Below are positions 1 to 18,700 of a stretch of 64,000 nucleotides of DNA, piece by piece (within the stretch, counting starts at the first letter, position 1; each line of letters starts with the position of its first letter). The position numbers were made by a program, and so were the translations under genes. The stretch is from Alviniconcha marisindica (lineage: Eukaryota > Mollusca > Gastropoda > Provannidae). The stretch spans positions 1-64,000 of the forward strand of contig JABMCL010001642.1 in assembly GCA_018857735.1 (NCBI GenBank), read 5' to 3'. Below the pieces are notes generated by a model that was given only the letters and a program-made list of their open reading frames with translations, had not been told where the DNA came from and did no database searches.

Positions 1-190
1 CTCGCATGTGATTCTACACGAGTGACTAGCTTTTTATAGCGCTTTTTTTGTTTGTTTTTGTTTTCAATATCCACCAAAGTGGTGTACTTAAGTGCTGGCA
101 TGGCTGGTGCAACATGAAACTGCTGCCGTCTCGGTGCGTTCTGTGTACACCATACAACCATGCATTAAAAACTATGCGTCTCCTGATGGG
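1..190 (-). mobile_element. SINE fragment (family 1), distal end
   Basis: Shares its word order with the fuller copies at 6780-7140 and 38258-38662 (TGGCATGGCTGGTGC, CTGCCGTCTCGGTGC). It lacks the tRNA-like head, which would lie to the right and has been replaced by the minisatellite. Confidence 0.65.
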
Positions 191-718
191 AAACACCCTT
201 TTTTGAGACTTCAGAAACCACCCTTCTTAAGACATCAGAAACCCCCCTTTTTGAGACTTCAAAAACCACCATTTTTTAAGACTTCAGAAACCACCCATTT
301 TGATACTTCAGAAACCACCCTTTTTAAGACTTCAGAAACCACCCATTTGGAGACTTCAGAAACCACCCTTTTTAAGACTACAGAAACCACCCATCTTGAG
401 ACTTCAGAAACCACCCTTTTTTAAGACTTCAGAAACCACCCATTTTGAGACTTCAGAAACCACCCTTTTTAAGACTTCGGAAACCACCCATTTTGAGACT
501 TCAGAAACCACCCTTTTTAAGACTACAGAAACCACCCATTTTGAGACTTCAGAAACCACCCATTTTCAGACTTCAGAAACCACCCTTTTTAAGACTTCAG
601 AAACCACCCATTTTGAGACTTCAGAAATCACCCTTTTTAAGACTTCAGAAACCACCCATTTTGAGACTTCAGAAACCACCCCTTTTAAAGACTTCAGAAA
701 CCACCCTTTTTTAAGACT
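191..718. repeat. Minisatellite, about 24-bp unit
   Basis: About 22 copies of a unit close to AAGACTTCAGAAACCACCC, alternating TTTTT and ATTTTG spacers (a 48-bp higher-order period). All open frames through it are repeat artefacts (SETTLFKT, RLQKPPFL). Confidence 0.95.
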
Positions 719-824
719 TTCTAAATCCCTTTCCTCCATGTTTCCATATGAACGAAACCCTGACCAGACTCGTACCTCTTTCACGACTACTTGTGCTTGA
801 CCTTTAAGGAGGACTTCAAAGAGA

Positions 825-1135
825 GGCCCTGTGAGCCGGTTTGGCCTAGCGGTAAGGCGTTAGGCTGGTAAGCAGAAGGACCTCGCTTCAAATCTGCCTC
901 GGCTCTCCTTTCTGTTCAAAGGTTGTGGCCTGTGGACACTGTCTTGTGTCTTTGTCCTTCACAATTATGAAACATTAAAATGGCTCTCATTGCTGCCCAC
1001 CTTAATGCAGAAGTCATTCTGGTGGCGACAGGTATACAATCTCCCTGTTCCCCCCCACCCTCCATACCCCCTCCCCCCTTCTCCCCGTCCCTAATAAGCC
1101 TCACGGTTTCTGTGGACGTTAAGCACCATGTTTAC
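825..1135 (+). mobile_element. tRNA-derived SINE (family 2)
   Basis: The head at 840-903 has an A-box-like GGCCTAGCGGTAAGGCG and a degenerate B box GCTTCAAATC. The body runs to a tail GTGGACGTTAAGCACC. A diverged inverted partial copy is at 12010-12300, and a tail-only piece starts the second large repeat at 12925. Confidence 0.65.
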
Positions 1136-1360
1136 TTGAGAGGCCCTGCTGCAGGTGGTGATCGAGGAAGCAGCAGTGTTAGTGATAAGTACGGGTTCTT
1201 TAGCTGCATCCAGTGATACACGGTCTGTTTGCCAGGTGATGTCCCCACAGCGGTATGGTCTTACAAATGTGGATTCGGTCACATAAAGGTATTCGGTATT
1301 TGCTGAGCCTCAGTAGGCCGTCTTTGACATGAAATCAAACAGCCCAGCACAGCCCTCTAT

Positions 1361-1668
1361 CTGACGACCAGGTGATCACTATCTTCCGACTACAGACTGG
1401 TCAGTGCCAACAGCATGCCCACCTTCATCGCCTTGGCCCGTCACACCGACACAGTCGACTGCCCATGTGAGACAGGCCCACAAAGCCCAGAGCACGTTCG
1501 GCAGTCCTGCCCCCTGTACAAGGCAGCACAGACACAGCACTGGCCCGATGGAGCCACACGTGCAAAAACACTATGCGTCTCCGAAGAAGACCTGCTTCTC
1601 ACAACCACATTCATCAATACAATCAATACAATCAAGACAGACGTCTGGTCACAATCCTGGATGCTGAA
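1361..1668 (+). mobile_element. Non-LTR retrotransposon remnant (RNase H/C-terminal end), copy 1
   Basis: Translates in two adjacent frames as DQVITIFRLQTGQC, then DTVDCPCETGPQSPEHVRQ and SCPLYKAAQTQHWP, the cysteine-rich end typical of jockey-like ORF2 proteins. The frameshift near 1435-1440 shows it is dead. The surrounding 1687-2056 is otherwise unremarkable 3' flank of the CD225 gene. Confidence 0.7.
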
Positions 1669-2056
1669 TAAGATGTGAAACCACACACAGCATCCCGTGC
1701 TGAGCTCTAGGCCGCGCCTACCATAGCTACGGTCCCACCAGCTTTCGATGTGCAGACTGATGTGGTGTTATTGTATTGACCTGTGGAAAGCACGATGGTT
1801 GGAATCCAACGTCAGCATTCAGGTAAATGTACATTGCAACATGTGTTTCAGTACAGAACTTGCGACAAAAAATGCTATTTACTACAGAGCAGAGCTTACG
1901 ATTATACCAATGGCAAACTGTTAGTTCCCAACAAAGCTTATGGTTAGGCTACACAAAAATATGCTGTTCTAGCAGAAACCTTGTGCTAGCAAAGCTCAGG
2001 ATTCCACACTGGGCAAACATGAGAGTGGCAGCTCATGCTCTTTCCCGAGTGGGAAC

Positions 2057-8655
<6,599 letters not shown>

Positions 8656-9180
8656 ATCTGATCCGGTCAGCGCACCAAGGCAACCCAAAACTGTAGTGGG
8701 CAGACGGCTATGTTAATCGCGAACAACTTGTAGCTGACTGAAATGTCACTACGGTTTTAGTACGTGCAAATTCCACACGGGAAAACCTGTCAACGTAGCC
8801 TACGCCAGTCCACGGATTCGACGTAACCTGTTGCTGCGTTCCGCGTTTCTGAAAATGACTGCACCCGGTTAGTTATGGCACACCCGCTTCACGCCCCTGC
8901 GGCTCTTTCTCGTTTCCTTTTTTGTCCCGGTGTTGCGCCAACGACTGGGAAACTCTCCTATAGTTCACCGCATTGGTCAAAACGGTTTTTGTTGGGAGAC
9001 TGGGGTTGGGTTAGTGTCAAACTCCAAGTATCGGTTTAAGGCGACAACTTTCCTCCAACCACTGCCATAATTGGTTATGCCATAGGTTGGTGCCTAAAAT
9101 GGCGCAAGGTCACCCCAGACCGAAAAGACTTGAAAAACAAACAAACTGTTAAACAACAACAACAACGTGTGTCTAAGTGT
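8656..9180 (-). promoter_or_regulatory. Upstream region of CD225 copy 1 (candidate promoter)
   Basis: Non-repetitive sequence directly upstream of exon 1, almost identical in copy 2 (20761-21285). In gene orientation it has a CCAAT box about 320 nt before the ATG (ATTGG at 8972 on the plus strand). The distal end (about 9020-9085) is a solo terminal repeat of the inverted-repeat element described elsewhere. No TATA box is evident. Confidence 0.25.
9020..9085 (-). mobile_element. Solo terminal repeat of the TIR element
   Basis: Resembles the terminus of the elements at 22942-23386 and 34590-35016 (ACTCCAAG...TCGGTTTA...CCTCCAACCACTGCC). No matching second end is nearby. Also present at about 21130-21195. 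Confidence 0.5.
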
Positions 9181-9188
9181 GTATATGG

Positions 9189-9262
<74 letters not shown>

Positions 9263-9265
9263 TGG

Positions 9266-9316
<51 letters not shown>

Positions 9317-9385
9317 CAGACAGACAGACAGAGACAGACAGACAGACAGAGACAGAGAGAGACAGACACAGAAAGACAGAGTGTT
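9189..9385. repeat. (GT)n, (GA)n and (GACA)n microsatellite; right edge of large repeat copy 1
   Basis: A GT run of about 72 bp ends the homology with copy 2; the GA/GACA tract to 9385 is specific to copy 1. Confidence 0.95.
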
Positions 9386-10298
9386 GCATTATTTGCTCTG
9401 CAGACAGATCATCTATCAAATTATGGCTTGTAGGCTTTTTTGCCTGCTAAGTCGTATTTTGGTGTATATTATGGTCAGCATTGTTCTTTTTAAGAGTGCT
9501 GCGTGTACTGACCTGGCTTGTTTTCGTCAGTTACCTCATTCTAAATGTAATGGAGTGGAGTGGTAGACTACAGGACACAGGCAGCGGAGTCAGTCAAAAA
9601 TGGAGACCACAGCAGGCGGAGGCGGCAATCAGGTTTTATTGTACAGCAGCAGACAATTTCAGCACACCCAAAATCCTCACTCGCACGCATAGATAAGAGA
9701 GCGGCGCGGGCCGCAAGGAGCACACGCTATCGCTACAATCAAATCGGCCCTCTGGACCACAAAATGGCTGACAATTGTGTTTCCTTGGCCCGCACAAATA
9801 CAGTTTTCTCTACAATTACTAAACTAATTACTAATACTACATAAGTTAATTTCAACCCAAAATAAACACTAAACATGAAGTCAGCTAAGCAAAATACTAT
9901 ACGACAAAGCATTGATCGACACAGAATTATTTTAATCGAGTCAAAACAACGATTCACTACTATTCACTAGTACTAAACAGAGAACGCGCCGTGCAAACGA
10001 CGGCTATAAAAAAGAATAGACCTAGAGAGCCATCGGCTACCGATTAAAGCTCGATCCTGCGTCTAAATAAACGTGTACACATTCTAAGATGCCAAATTAT
10101 TACACATGGCTTGGTGCATAAAAAGGAGTAGGTAAATAAACAAGCGGTCAAAATATTAAGGGAGAAAACAGATTTGAAACAGGCGCGCACCGGCGGCTAT
10201 CGCCGGTCGGCTGTGTGAAGCCCGTAGCAACTTTAGATACTAGAAGAGTCCACAAGAGGTGTTTAATTGGTATTATTAACATATATATATATATATAT

Positions 10299-10330
<32 letters not shown>

Positions 10331-10610
10331 TATTAACATATGCAAATCACGTCTGGAGGTGCACCTCCTGAATACACTGTGAACACCTCTGTAGTCCTCG
10401 TTCTGTTTGGGTATTCAAAAGGTGCTCGGAACGTGTCTGGAAAGTGTATAAAAGGCTCGCCTGCAGTACTCAGAGGGTGTCTTCAAGGTAGCAGGCTGTC
10501 AATCACTGCCCCGTGATTATGTTTCATGGATTACCTCCCGTAGACAAGCGCAATTTCTGGCTGACTTGTACTTGTCTTAATCGACCATGCCCCGTTTTGT
10601 CCTGACAACC
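9386..10610. other. Spacer between the large repeats, no gene seen
   Basis: Mostly non-repetitive AT-rich sequence without coding features. A short foldback (TA)n tract lies at 10280-10335. The stretch 9590-9720 is GC-richer and could be part of an unrecognised retroelement. Confidence 0.5.
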
Positions 10611-10621
10611 TGCATGACTGA

Positions 10622-10800
10622 AAGGGCCGTAGCTCAGTGCTTAGCGCTATGCTGCTGATCCAGTGAAAGCAAAGCTACCGTGGATTCAACTCCTGATAGA
10701 GACAGCGTGAAGGACCGTTTTCAGTGTTTCTGAGTGAACACTTGTGCAGACTCATAAACTGCCTGTCTCACTTTATAAACAGTTCGCACTAACATCGTTG
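10622..10800 (+). mobile_element. tRNA-derived SINE (family 3)
   Basis: The head has TAGCTCAGTGCTTAGCGC as A box and GATTCAACTCC as B box about 45 nt later, then a non-tRNA body. Confidence 0.5.
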
Positions 10801-11029
10801 CACTGGTCAGATAAACACCTCATGTCCTGACGAAGGCCTAACGACCGGTGGCAGGCACAGGGATAACTCATACAGGCAGCAGAAAAATAAAACTGCCGTT
10901 TGTGGCTGCTCCAGGCGGAAGAAGTCTGACTAGGTGCTTTAAAATATTATGGTCTATCCCCTTCGAACAAAACATTATTTGATTTTTTTTTTTTAATCTT
11001 TACCCCAGCCTACAAACATGCCGCCATAT

Positions 11030-11199
11030 ATACACACACACACACAGACATACACACACACACACACACACACAGAGAAATGCACGCACGCACGCACACA
11101 CACACACACACACACACAGAGAGAAACGCACGCACGGTTACACACCCGCAAAACGACACACGCACGCACGCACACACACACACAGAGACAGACAGACAG

Positions 11200-11248
<49 letters not shown>

Positions 11249-11305
11249 CACGAACTGACTGATACACACGCGGCAAAACAATGCACGCACACACACGAAT
11301 GCACG

Positions 11306-11402
<97 letters not shown>

Positions 11403-11837
11403 CACAAACACCACCAACAAACGCACGCAGCACGACACACACACACGCACACACCACGAACACACGCACACACACACATACACACTGCTACACGCCCCTA
11501 AAACGACGCACTCACGAACGCACTCATGCACGCACACACAAGCACGCACGCACTGATAAACAGGCGCAAAAGAACGCACCCACACGCGCTCGCGCGCGCA
11601 CACACACACAAATACACACACGCACAAACACACACATACGCATGCACGATTGATAAAACACACAAAGCGCGCACAAACACACCAATCCACCACACACACC
11701 TAATGTACGCATATATTGATATAGAAAACATTGTAGAATGATGTCCAGGGATCAAATTCAAAAGCCTCTCTTTCGGTCTGTACAAGGAGGTGCCACACAT
11801 TGATACACACGCACAAAACGTCGCACGCACGCACGCA

Positions 11838-11870
<33 letters not shown>
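11030..11870. repeat. (CA)n-rich mosaic microsatellite
   Basis: CA runs with CG, CACG, GACA and TA interruptions over 840 bp. Alternating purine-pyrimidine tracts of this length could adopt Z-DNA. Open frames here (HTHT, CVCV) are artefacts. Confidence 0.95.
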
Positions 11871-11871
<1 letters not shown>

Positions 11872-12009
11872 GCTTACTAGGGACAGGGAAGCCCAGGACA
11901 GCCACCTTGACTTTCACACAGCTCCTTAGCTCTGACCTAACCGCTCAGAAGGCCTAGCGTCGTGACTAACGTAATTGCACCACAGAATCAGTTGTTTACA
12001 TCTATCATC

Positions 12010-12120
12010 TCTCTCCCTTTGTAAAGTAAACATGATGCTTAACGTCAACAGAAACCCTAAGGCCTATAGTAGGAACGGGGAGAAGGGGAGGGGGTGTTAT
12101 GTGGTGGGGGAAGAGGGAGA

Positions 12121-12180
<60 letters not shown>

Positions 12181-12300
12181 TATCGCTACACTATCACCAC
12201 CAGAATGACTCCAGCATTAGGTGGGCAGCGATGAGAGCCATTTTAATGTTTCATTAATTGTGAGGACAAAGTTACAAGACAGTGTCCACAAACCACAGCC
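12010..12300 (-). mobile_element. SINE (family 2), inverted partial copy with (AT)n inside
   Basis: Reverse complement matches 918-1140 (ATTAAAATGGCTCTCAT and the GTTAAGCA tail region) with scattered differences. A (TA)n tract of about 58 bp occupies 12121-12179, where the family 2 copy has a pyrimidine tract. Confidence 0.65.
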
Positions 12301-12388
12301 CTTTTGAAGAAACGTGGACTGATTTTGGGTGTGATGTTTCATTCCATGCAGCATCTTGTACATTTTGTAATATGTGCCTAACATGTTT

Positions 12389-12426
12389 TTTCTCGCTCTC
12401 TCTCCCTCCCTCCCTCTCTCTCTCGC

Positions 12427-12457
<31 letters not shown>

Positions 12458-12633
12458 TCTCTCTCTCTCTCTCTCTCTCTCTCTGTGACTTTTTTCTCTA
12501 TCTGTCTTTGTCGCTCTCTCTCTCTCTGTGTCTCTGTCTGTCTGTCTGTCTGTCTCTCCTTCTGTCTTTCGTTCTTCCCTGTGTGTCTCTCTCCCTCCCC
12601 CCCCCCCTCTCTCGTTCTGTCTTACACATTCGT

Positions 12634-12664
<31 letters not shown>

Positions 12665-12665
12665 T

Positions 12666-12705
<40 letters not shown>

Positions 12706-12715
12706 CCCTCTTTAC

Positions 12716-12766
<51 letters not shown>
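12389..12766. repeat. Polypyrimidine (CT/CTGT)n tract and (CA)n
   Basis: About 320 bp of CT, CTGT and C runs followed by about 46 bp of CA. The interval 12780-12924 before the second large repeat shows only a short duplicated AAACGTGCCG motif. Confidence 0.95.
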
Positions 12767-12769
<3 letters not shown>

Positions 12770-13207
12770 ATATAACATGTACTGATATCCAAGTGAAAAA
12801 AAAGGTGCAATGCCTGCACGATTTTTCACTACCTCGTTAGTGACAAAACGTGCCGTAGTGAAAAAACGTGCCGCGACACCGGTCACAAATTTTTTAGTAG
12901 GGCAGGGATCTCTGCTGACGGTTACTTCTCCCCGTCCCTAATAAGCCTCACGGTTTCTGTGGACGTTAAGCACCATGTTTACTTGAGAGGCCCTGCTGCA
13001 GGTGGTGATCGAGGAAGCAGCAGTGTTAGTGATAAGTACGGGTTCTTTAGCTGCATCCAGTGATACACGGTCTGTTTGCCAGGTGATGTCCCCACAGCGG
13101 TATGGTCTTACAAATGTGGATTCGGTCACATAAAGGTATTCGGTATTTGCTGAGCCTCAGTAGGCCGTCTTTGACATGAAATCAAACAGCCCAGCACAGC
13201 CCTCTAT

Positions 13208-13515
13208 CTGACGACCAGGTGATCACTATCTTCCGACTACAGACTGGTCAGTGCCAACAGCATGCCCACCTTCATCGCCTTGGCCCGTCACACCGACACA
13301 GTCGACTGCCCATGTGAGACAGGCCCACAAAGCCCAGAGCACGTTCGGCAGTCCTGCCCCCTGTACAAGGCAGCACAGACACAGCACTGGCCCGATGGAG
13401 CCACACGTGCAAAAACACTATGCGTCTCCGAAGAAGACCTGCTTCTCACAACCACATTCATCAATACAATCAATACAATCAAGACAGACGTCTGGTCACA
13501 ATCCTGGATGCTGAA
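13208..13515 (+). mobile_element. Non-LTR retrotransposon remnant, copy 2
   Basis: Same remnant as 1361-1668 inside the second large repeat, with the same frameshift. Confidence 0.7.
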
Positions 13516-13904
13516 TAAGATGTGAAACCACACACAGCATCCCGTGCTGAGCTCTAGGCCGCGCCTACCATAGCTACGGTCCCACCAGCTTTCGATGTGC
13601 AGACTGATGTGGTGTTATTGTATTGACCTGTGGAAAGCACGATGGTTGGAATCCAACGTCAGCATTCAGGTAAATGTACATTGCAACATGTGTTTCAGTA
13701 CAGAACTTGCGACAAAAAATGCTATTTACTACAGAGCAGAGCTTACGATTATACCAATGGCAAACTGTTAGTTCCCAACAAAGCTTATGGTTAGGCTACA
13801 CAAAAATATGCTGTTCTAGCAGAAACCTTGTGCTAGCAAAGCTCAGGATTCCACACTGGGCAAACATGAGAGTGGCAGCTCATGCTCTTTCCCGAGTGGG
13901 AACC

Positions 13905-14075
13905 CTAGTAACTTGGGTAGTAGGAGATTTGGTTGACCACCACCACCACAATGGTGATGATGGCGACGATGCTGCTGATGATGCCAGCGATGATGCCCCA
14001 CATGGAGTAGCGACGTGCCTCTGCGCTCATCGTCCAGGCGGTCCCAAGGTCACCTCGGTCCAACGCACTTCGTGA
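13905..14075 (-). CDS. CD225 copy 2, exon 5 (C-terminus ending SYYPSY)
   Basis: Encodes the GDLGTA loop, SAEARRYSMWGIIAGIIS and a longer helix VAIITIVVVVV, then NQISYYPSY and TAG. The tail is 7 residues longer than in copy 1. The smooth valine-rich helix suggests this is the ancestral form (inference). Confidence 0.85.
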   Translation of the reverse strand, partial: SRSALDRGDLGTAWTMSAEARRYSMWGIIAGIISSIVAIITIVVVVVNQISYYPSY

Positions 14076-15615
14076 CTGCGTGCAAAGAGAAACATGGGGT
14101 TAGAACTGTGCTGCAAACGTTAATCGCATGCATGCACGCACACACACAAACAAACACACACACAAACAACACACACACACACATACATGTACACACCTCC
14201 TGTGCCTTCATAATGGCCAACAGACCGAGAGGCCAGAAGCAGCAGATGCAGGTGAATATGGCCAAGCCCATGTTGTCTGGTACAGTGTTGATCACAATCC
14301 CCTGAGTCACCGGTTGATTCATCTGAAACACACCAGTGTTGACAATCTCATCATCATGACTGGAACAGTACAGTGATGACAATCATCTCATGACTGAAAC
14401 AGTACAGGCTGACAATCATCTCATGACTGAAACAGTACAGTGTGACAATCATCTCATGACTGAAACAGTACAGTGCTGACAATCATCTCATGACAGAAAC
14501 AGTACAGTGCTGACAATCACCTCATGACTAAAACGACAATCCTATCATGACTGAAACAGTACAATGATAACAATCTCAAAAAATGAAACATACACCCTTG
14601 ACAATCCTATCATGACAGAAACGGTACAGTGCTGACAATCATCTCATGACTAAAACGACAATCCTATCATGACTGAAACAGTACAATGATAACAATCTCA
14701 CGAATGAAACAGTACACTGTTGACAATCCTATCATGACTGAAATAGTACAGTGATGACAATCATCTCATGACTACAACAGTGCAGTGTTGACAATCATCT
14801 CACGACTCAGTGAAACAGTACAGTGTTGACTATCATCTCATGACTGAAGCTGCTAGTGTTGGCAATCATTTCATGACTAAAACTATACAGTGTTGACAAT
14901 CATCTCATGATTGAAACTGTACAATGTTGACAATCATCTCATGACTGAAACAGTACAGTGCTGACAATCGCCTTATGACTGAAACAGTACAATGATGACG
15001 ATCATCTCATGACTGAAACAGTGCAGTGTTGACAATCACCTCATGACAGAAAGAGCACAGTATTGACAATCATTCCGTGACTAAAACAGTGCGGGGTTGA
15101 CAATCATACCACTGAAACAACGCAGATGATTATCCCATGACTGAAACTGCACTGTTTTGAAAATCATCCTATGACTGAAACAGCACAGTCTTGACAATCA
15201 TCCCATGGCTAAAACAGCAGTTTTTGACAATCGTCCCATGACTGAAACAGCCTGGTTTTGGACAATCATCCCATAACTAAAACTGCACAGTTTTGACAAT
15301 CATTCCATGACTGAAATAGCGCAGTTTTAACAATCACCCCATGACTGAAATAGCGCAGTTTTAACAATCACCCCTGACTGAAATAGCGCAGTTTTGACAA
15401 TCATTCCATGACTGAAATAGCGCAGTTTTAACAATCAGCCCATGACTGAAATAGCGCAGTTTTGACAATCATTCCATGACTGATACCGCACAGTTTTCAC
15501 AAGCATCCCATGACTGAAACAGAGCAGTTTTCACAATCATCCCTTGACTGAAACAGCACACTAAATCAGTAAATGAAACAGCGCAATGTTGACAATCATT
15601 CCCCAACTCGTTAAG

Positions 15616-15657
<42 letters not shown>

Positions 15658-15674
15658 AGAGAGAGAGAGAGAGA

Positions 15675-15720
<46 letters not shown>

Positions 15721-18700
15721 TAAAGAGAAAACCACAGTGCCGACAATCAGTCCACTGACACCTTGCCGAAAACGTTGGGCCACCTTACCAGGGTAAGGCC
15801 TGGGTAGAAAGGACAGTAAATGGATATAAATGAATCAAACTACTTCTCACCACAACTGTCGACGTCTGTCCGTGGCCGTAATAAGCGGAAGGGAAGACTT
15901 GCTGGGGGCCGTTGGGCTGAGGGATGCCCCCCTGATCCCCGATGGGAGGAGCATACCCCGCATTGTGGCCCCCCGTGGGGAGCGTACTGACAGCATCAGC
16001 ATACGACGCAGGGCCTGGAAGAAGAAGAAGAAAACGTCAGTGAAGGAGTGTCTTTTACAAAAAATCCAAAAAATCGAATGCTTTATTCATTTTATTTTCA
16101 GTTAGAATACTGTCTCTTTTTTTCCGGGTAAGCCCCCTTTTCAAGATACAAAACAAGCCCTTTTTCAGTTGAAACTCGCTATGTAAATTTTTCATTGTTC
16201 ATACTCGCTACGTAAGTTCTTTGTGTTTTTTTTTATTTTTTTTTTTTTTTACTCGTTGTGTAAGTCAGTCAACAGCAAATGAGTAGGCAACATTAAAAAA
16301 ACAATTTAAAGGGCGGAATTTCTGGCAATGTCTTCCATTCTCATCAACCCGGCCCTGACCTAAATTCCTCTGCAAAGTGGGTCAATCGGAGAAAGACGGC
16401 GATTACTGGACTATGGACGAGGGACCATTCGCCAGAATAATATTCACGAGGGTCACATCGGGGCATGAAATCAAAAGCGAGGCTGGGTTCTGGGTATTGT
16501 CGTTGTTGTTGTTTTGTTGTTGCTGCTGTTGTTTGGAGGTCTGGCGATTGGTTGGACCGCTGCACCACAGAGGGTTTACGCATTTGTTGACAAGTAGTGA
16601 TTGGCTCAATAAGCCTATAAATAGTCAAGAGTGTTCAACAGACCATGACACGTTTACCCGTTTGATGTCAGCAAAGATGGTCAACAGAGTTTTGCATTTA
16701 ATTTCAAAGTTTGGCTTCAGTTTCCAGCCTACATGCACTGGATGAAACAGTTTTCACAAGGTTTTATTTTGTCATGGATTACCGCGATTAGAAACGCTGG
16801 GTAAAGCGGGCCAATTTTACTCGTAAATTTTGAAATAGTTGGCTTGCCGGATGGAAATTAACAAACAAACAAACAAAAGACTTACACATAATAATACTTG
16901 AGTTTCTATTTTGAGAGAATCAACCCCAATCCACTGAATTATGCATTGTATAGACACATCCAGTGTATACAGCAAAGCGAGGCTCTCATTGGCTCCTGGG
17001 CACCGCACCGTGCAGGAAGGACTGAGTATGGTCTCACGAATGACGATGTAGAGAACGTAGAACAAACGTCCAAGCATGTCATCGTTCTATAGAAATTTTA
17101 TCCAAATTTTCGTCCATGGGGCTTTGTCAAGGGGCCCGCCGGTCGGCTGGATTCCACCATCTTTGTTGTTGTTGTTTTGTGTGTGTGGTGTGGTGTTGTT
17201 GGGTGTGTGGTGTGTGTGTGTGTGTGTGTGTTTGTGTGTGTGTGTTGGGGGTGCGTGGTGCGTGCGGGGTGCGTGCAGCGGCGTGCGGCGTGTGGTTTGT
17301 TGGGTGTGTGTGTGTGCGGAGTGGGGGTGCGTGCGTGTGGTGCGTGTTGTGTGTTTGGGGGGGTGTGTGTTTTGGGGTGTGTGTGTGTGTGTGTGTGGTT
17401 TTTGTGTGTGTTGGTGTGTGTGTGTGTGTGGTGGGGGTGCGTGGGGTTTTGTGTGAGTGTGTGTGTGTGTGTGGTTTTGTGTGTGTGTGTGTGTGTGTGG
17501 TGTGGAGGGTCCAGCCGACTGGGCAGGCCTTGACAAAACCCTCATGGCAAAAATTTTGGATAAAAGTTTGTTTTTCAAATTTTGGACGTTGCCCTACTCT
17601 CTCTCTCTCTCTGCAAAAATATATTTTTTTAAAAAAGGCAAAAAGGGTTTTTTTTCCAGGGAAGCTTGGACGTTCCATCTTTTTCCTCTCTCTCTAGCAA
17701 AACAATATATATGTTTTATATATATCACCCAGATAGTCAAAAAATAAGACAGACAGGCCCAAAAAAGGGGGGGCCCGGCCAAAAATTTATGCGGGCCCCT
17801 AAAATTCCGACATTTTTGTGTAAAATATGTACCGTGACTCAGTGCAACAAAGGTGTACGTACGCTTTCGTTAATCGCGGATGATCGTCACACTGCTCTCT
17901 TCGTCCGTTCTTCAAATAAAACACTCGCCACTTTTACCTCTAGCTGTGGCAGTTGGGACCCGATCCAAACCCGGAAGATACCCAAACCCGTGGCCCGCTG
18001 GTGGCAACGAGTGCCTACGTGCGGAATGTTTTTTCCCTTACTCAAGTTACTGCTGTTTGCGTAATCTCACCCGGTTTTCACTTACCTGGAGGAGCAAAGT
18101 GCACTGCTGAGAGAGAGAGACAGACAGACAGACAGAACGAACGAACGAACGAACGAATTTTTTATTTACGAGGGTAAAGGAATAAGTACAAAATTTCTTT
18201 TTTTTATCCAGCCCCGGGGAAAAAAAAAAAAAACAACAACAAAACAAAAAAATTATAAAATCCAAAATTTATATTAAATATTGAGAGAGAGAGAGAGAGA
18301 AGAGAGAAGAGAAGAGAGAGAGGAGAGAAAAAGAGACAGAGACGGACAGAGAGACAGAAGAGACAAGACAGCAGACAGCAGAAAAACAGACAGACAGACA
18401 GACAGACAGAGGTAAAAAAAGAAGAGCATGCATGTATGCATAATATACATTCAAATACAAATACTGACAATATAAATGTTCAAATCATGTTCAAAATCAA
18501 AGAAATAGTGCACATATCCTTAATCAACGTTTGTTGTAATTTTTTCCATTAAGTACTGTTTAAATGTTTTTTTTAAAAGCTTTGTGATCTGACAAAATTT
18601 TATTGATAAGGTAAATTGTTCCATAGGTTTCCCCCGGAATACATCAACTACATTTAAATAAACTAATTTAGGACGGGGTACTACAAGTTTGTTGAATGTC

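Noticed and set aside
300..800. 166-codon open frame with SETTLFKT repeats
   Set aside because: Translation of the 24-bp minisatellite, open in several frames at once.
1404..1678. 87-codon frame, identical in both large repeats, considered as a small gene
   Set aside because: It matches the cysteine-rich end of a LINE ORF2 protein and is frameshifted relative to its upstream part.
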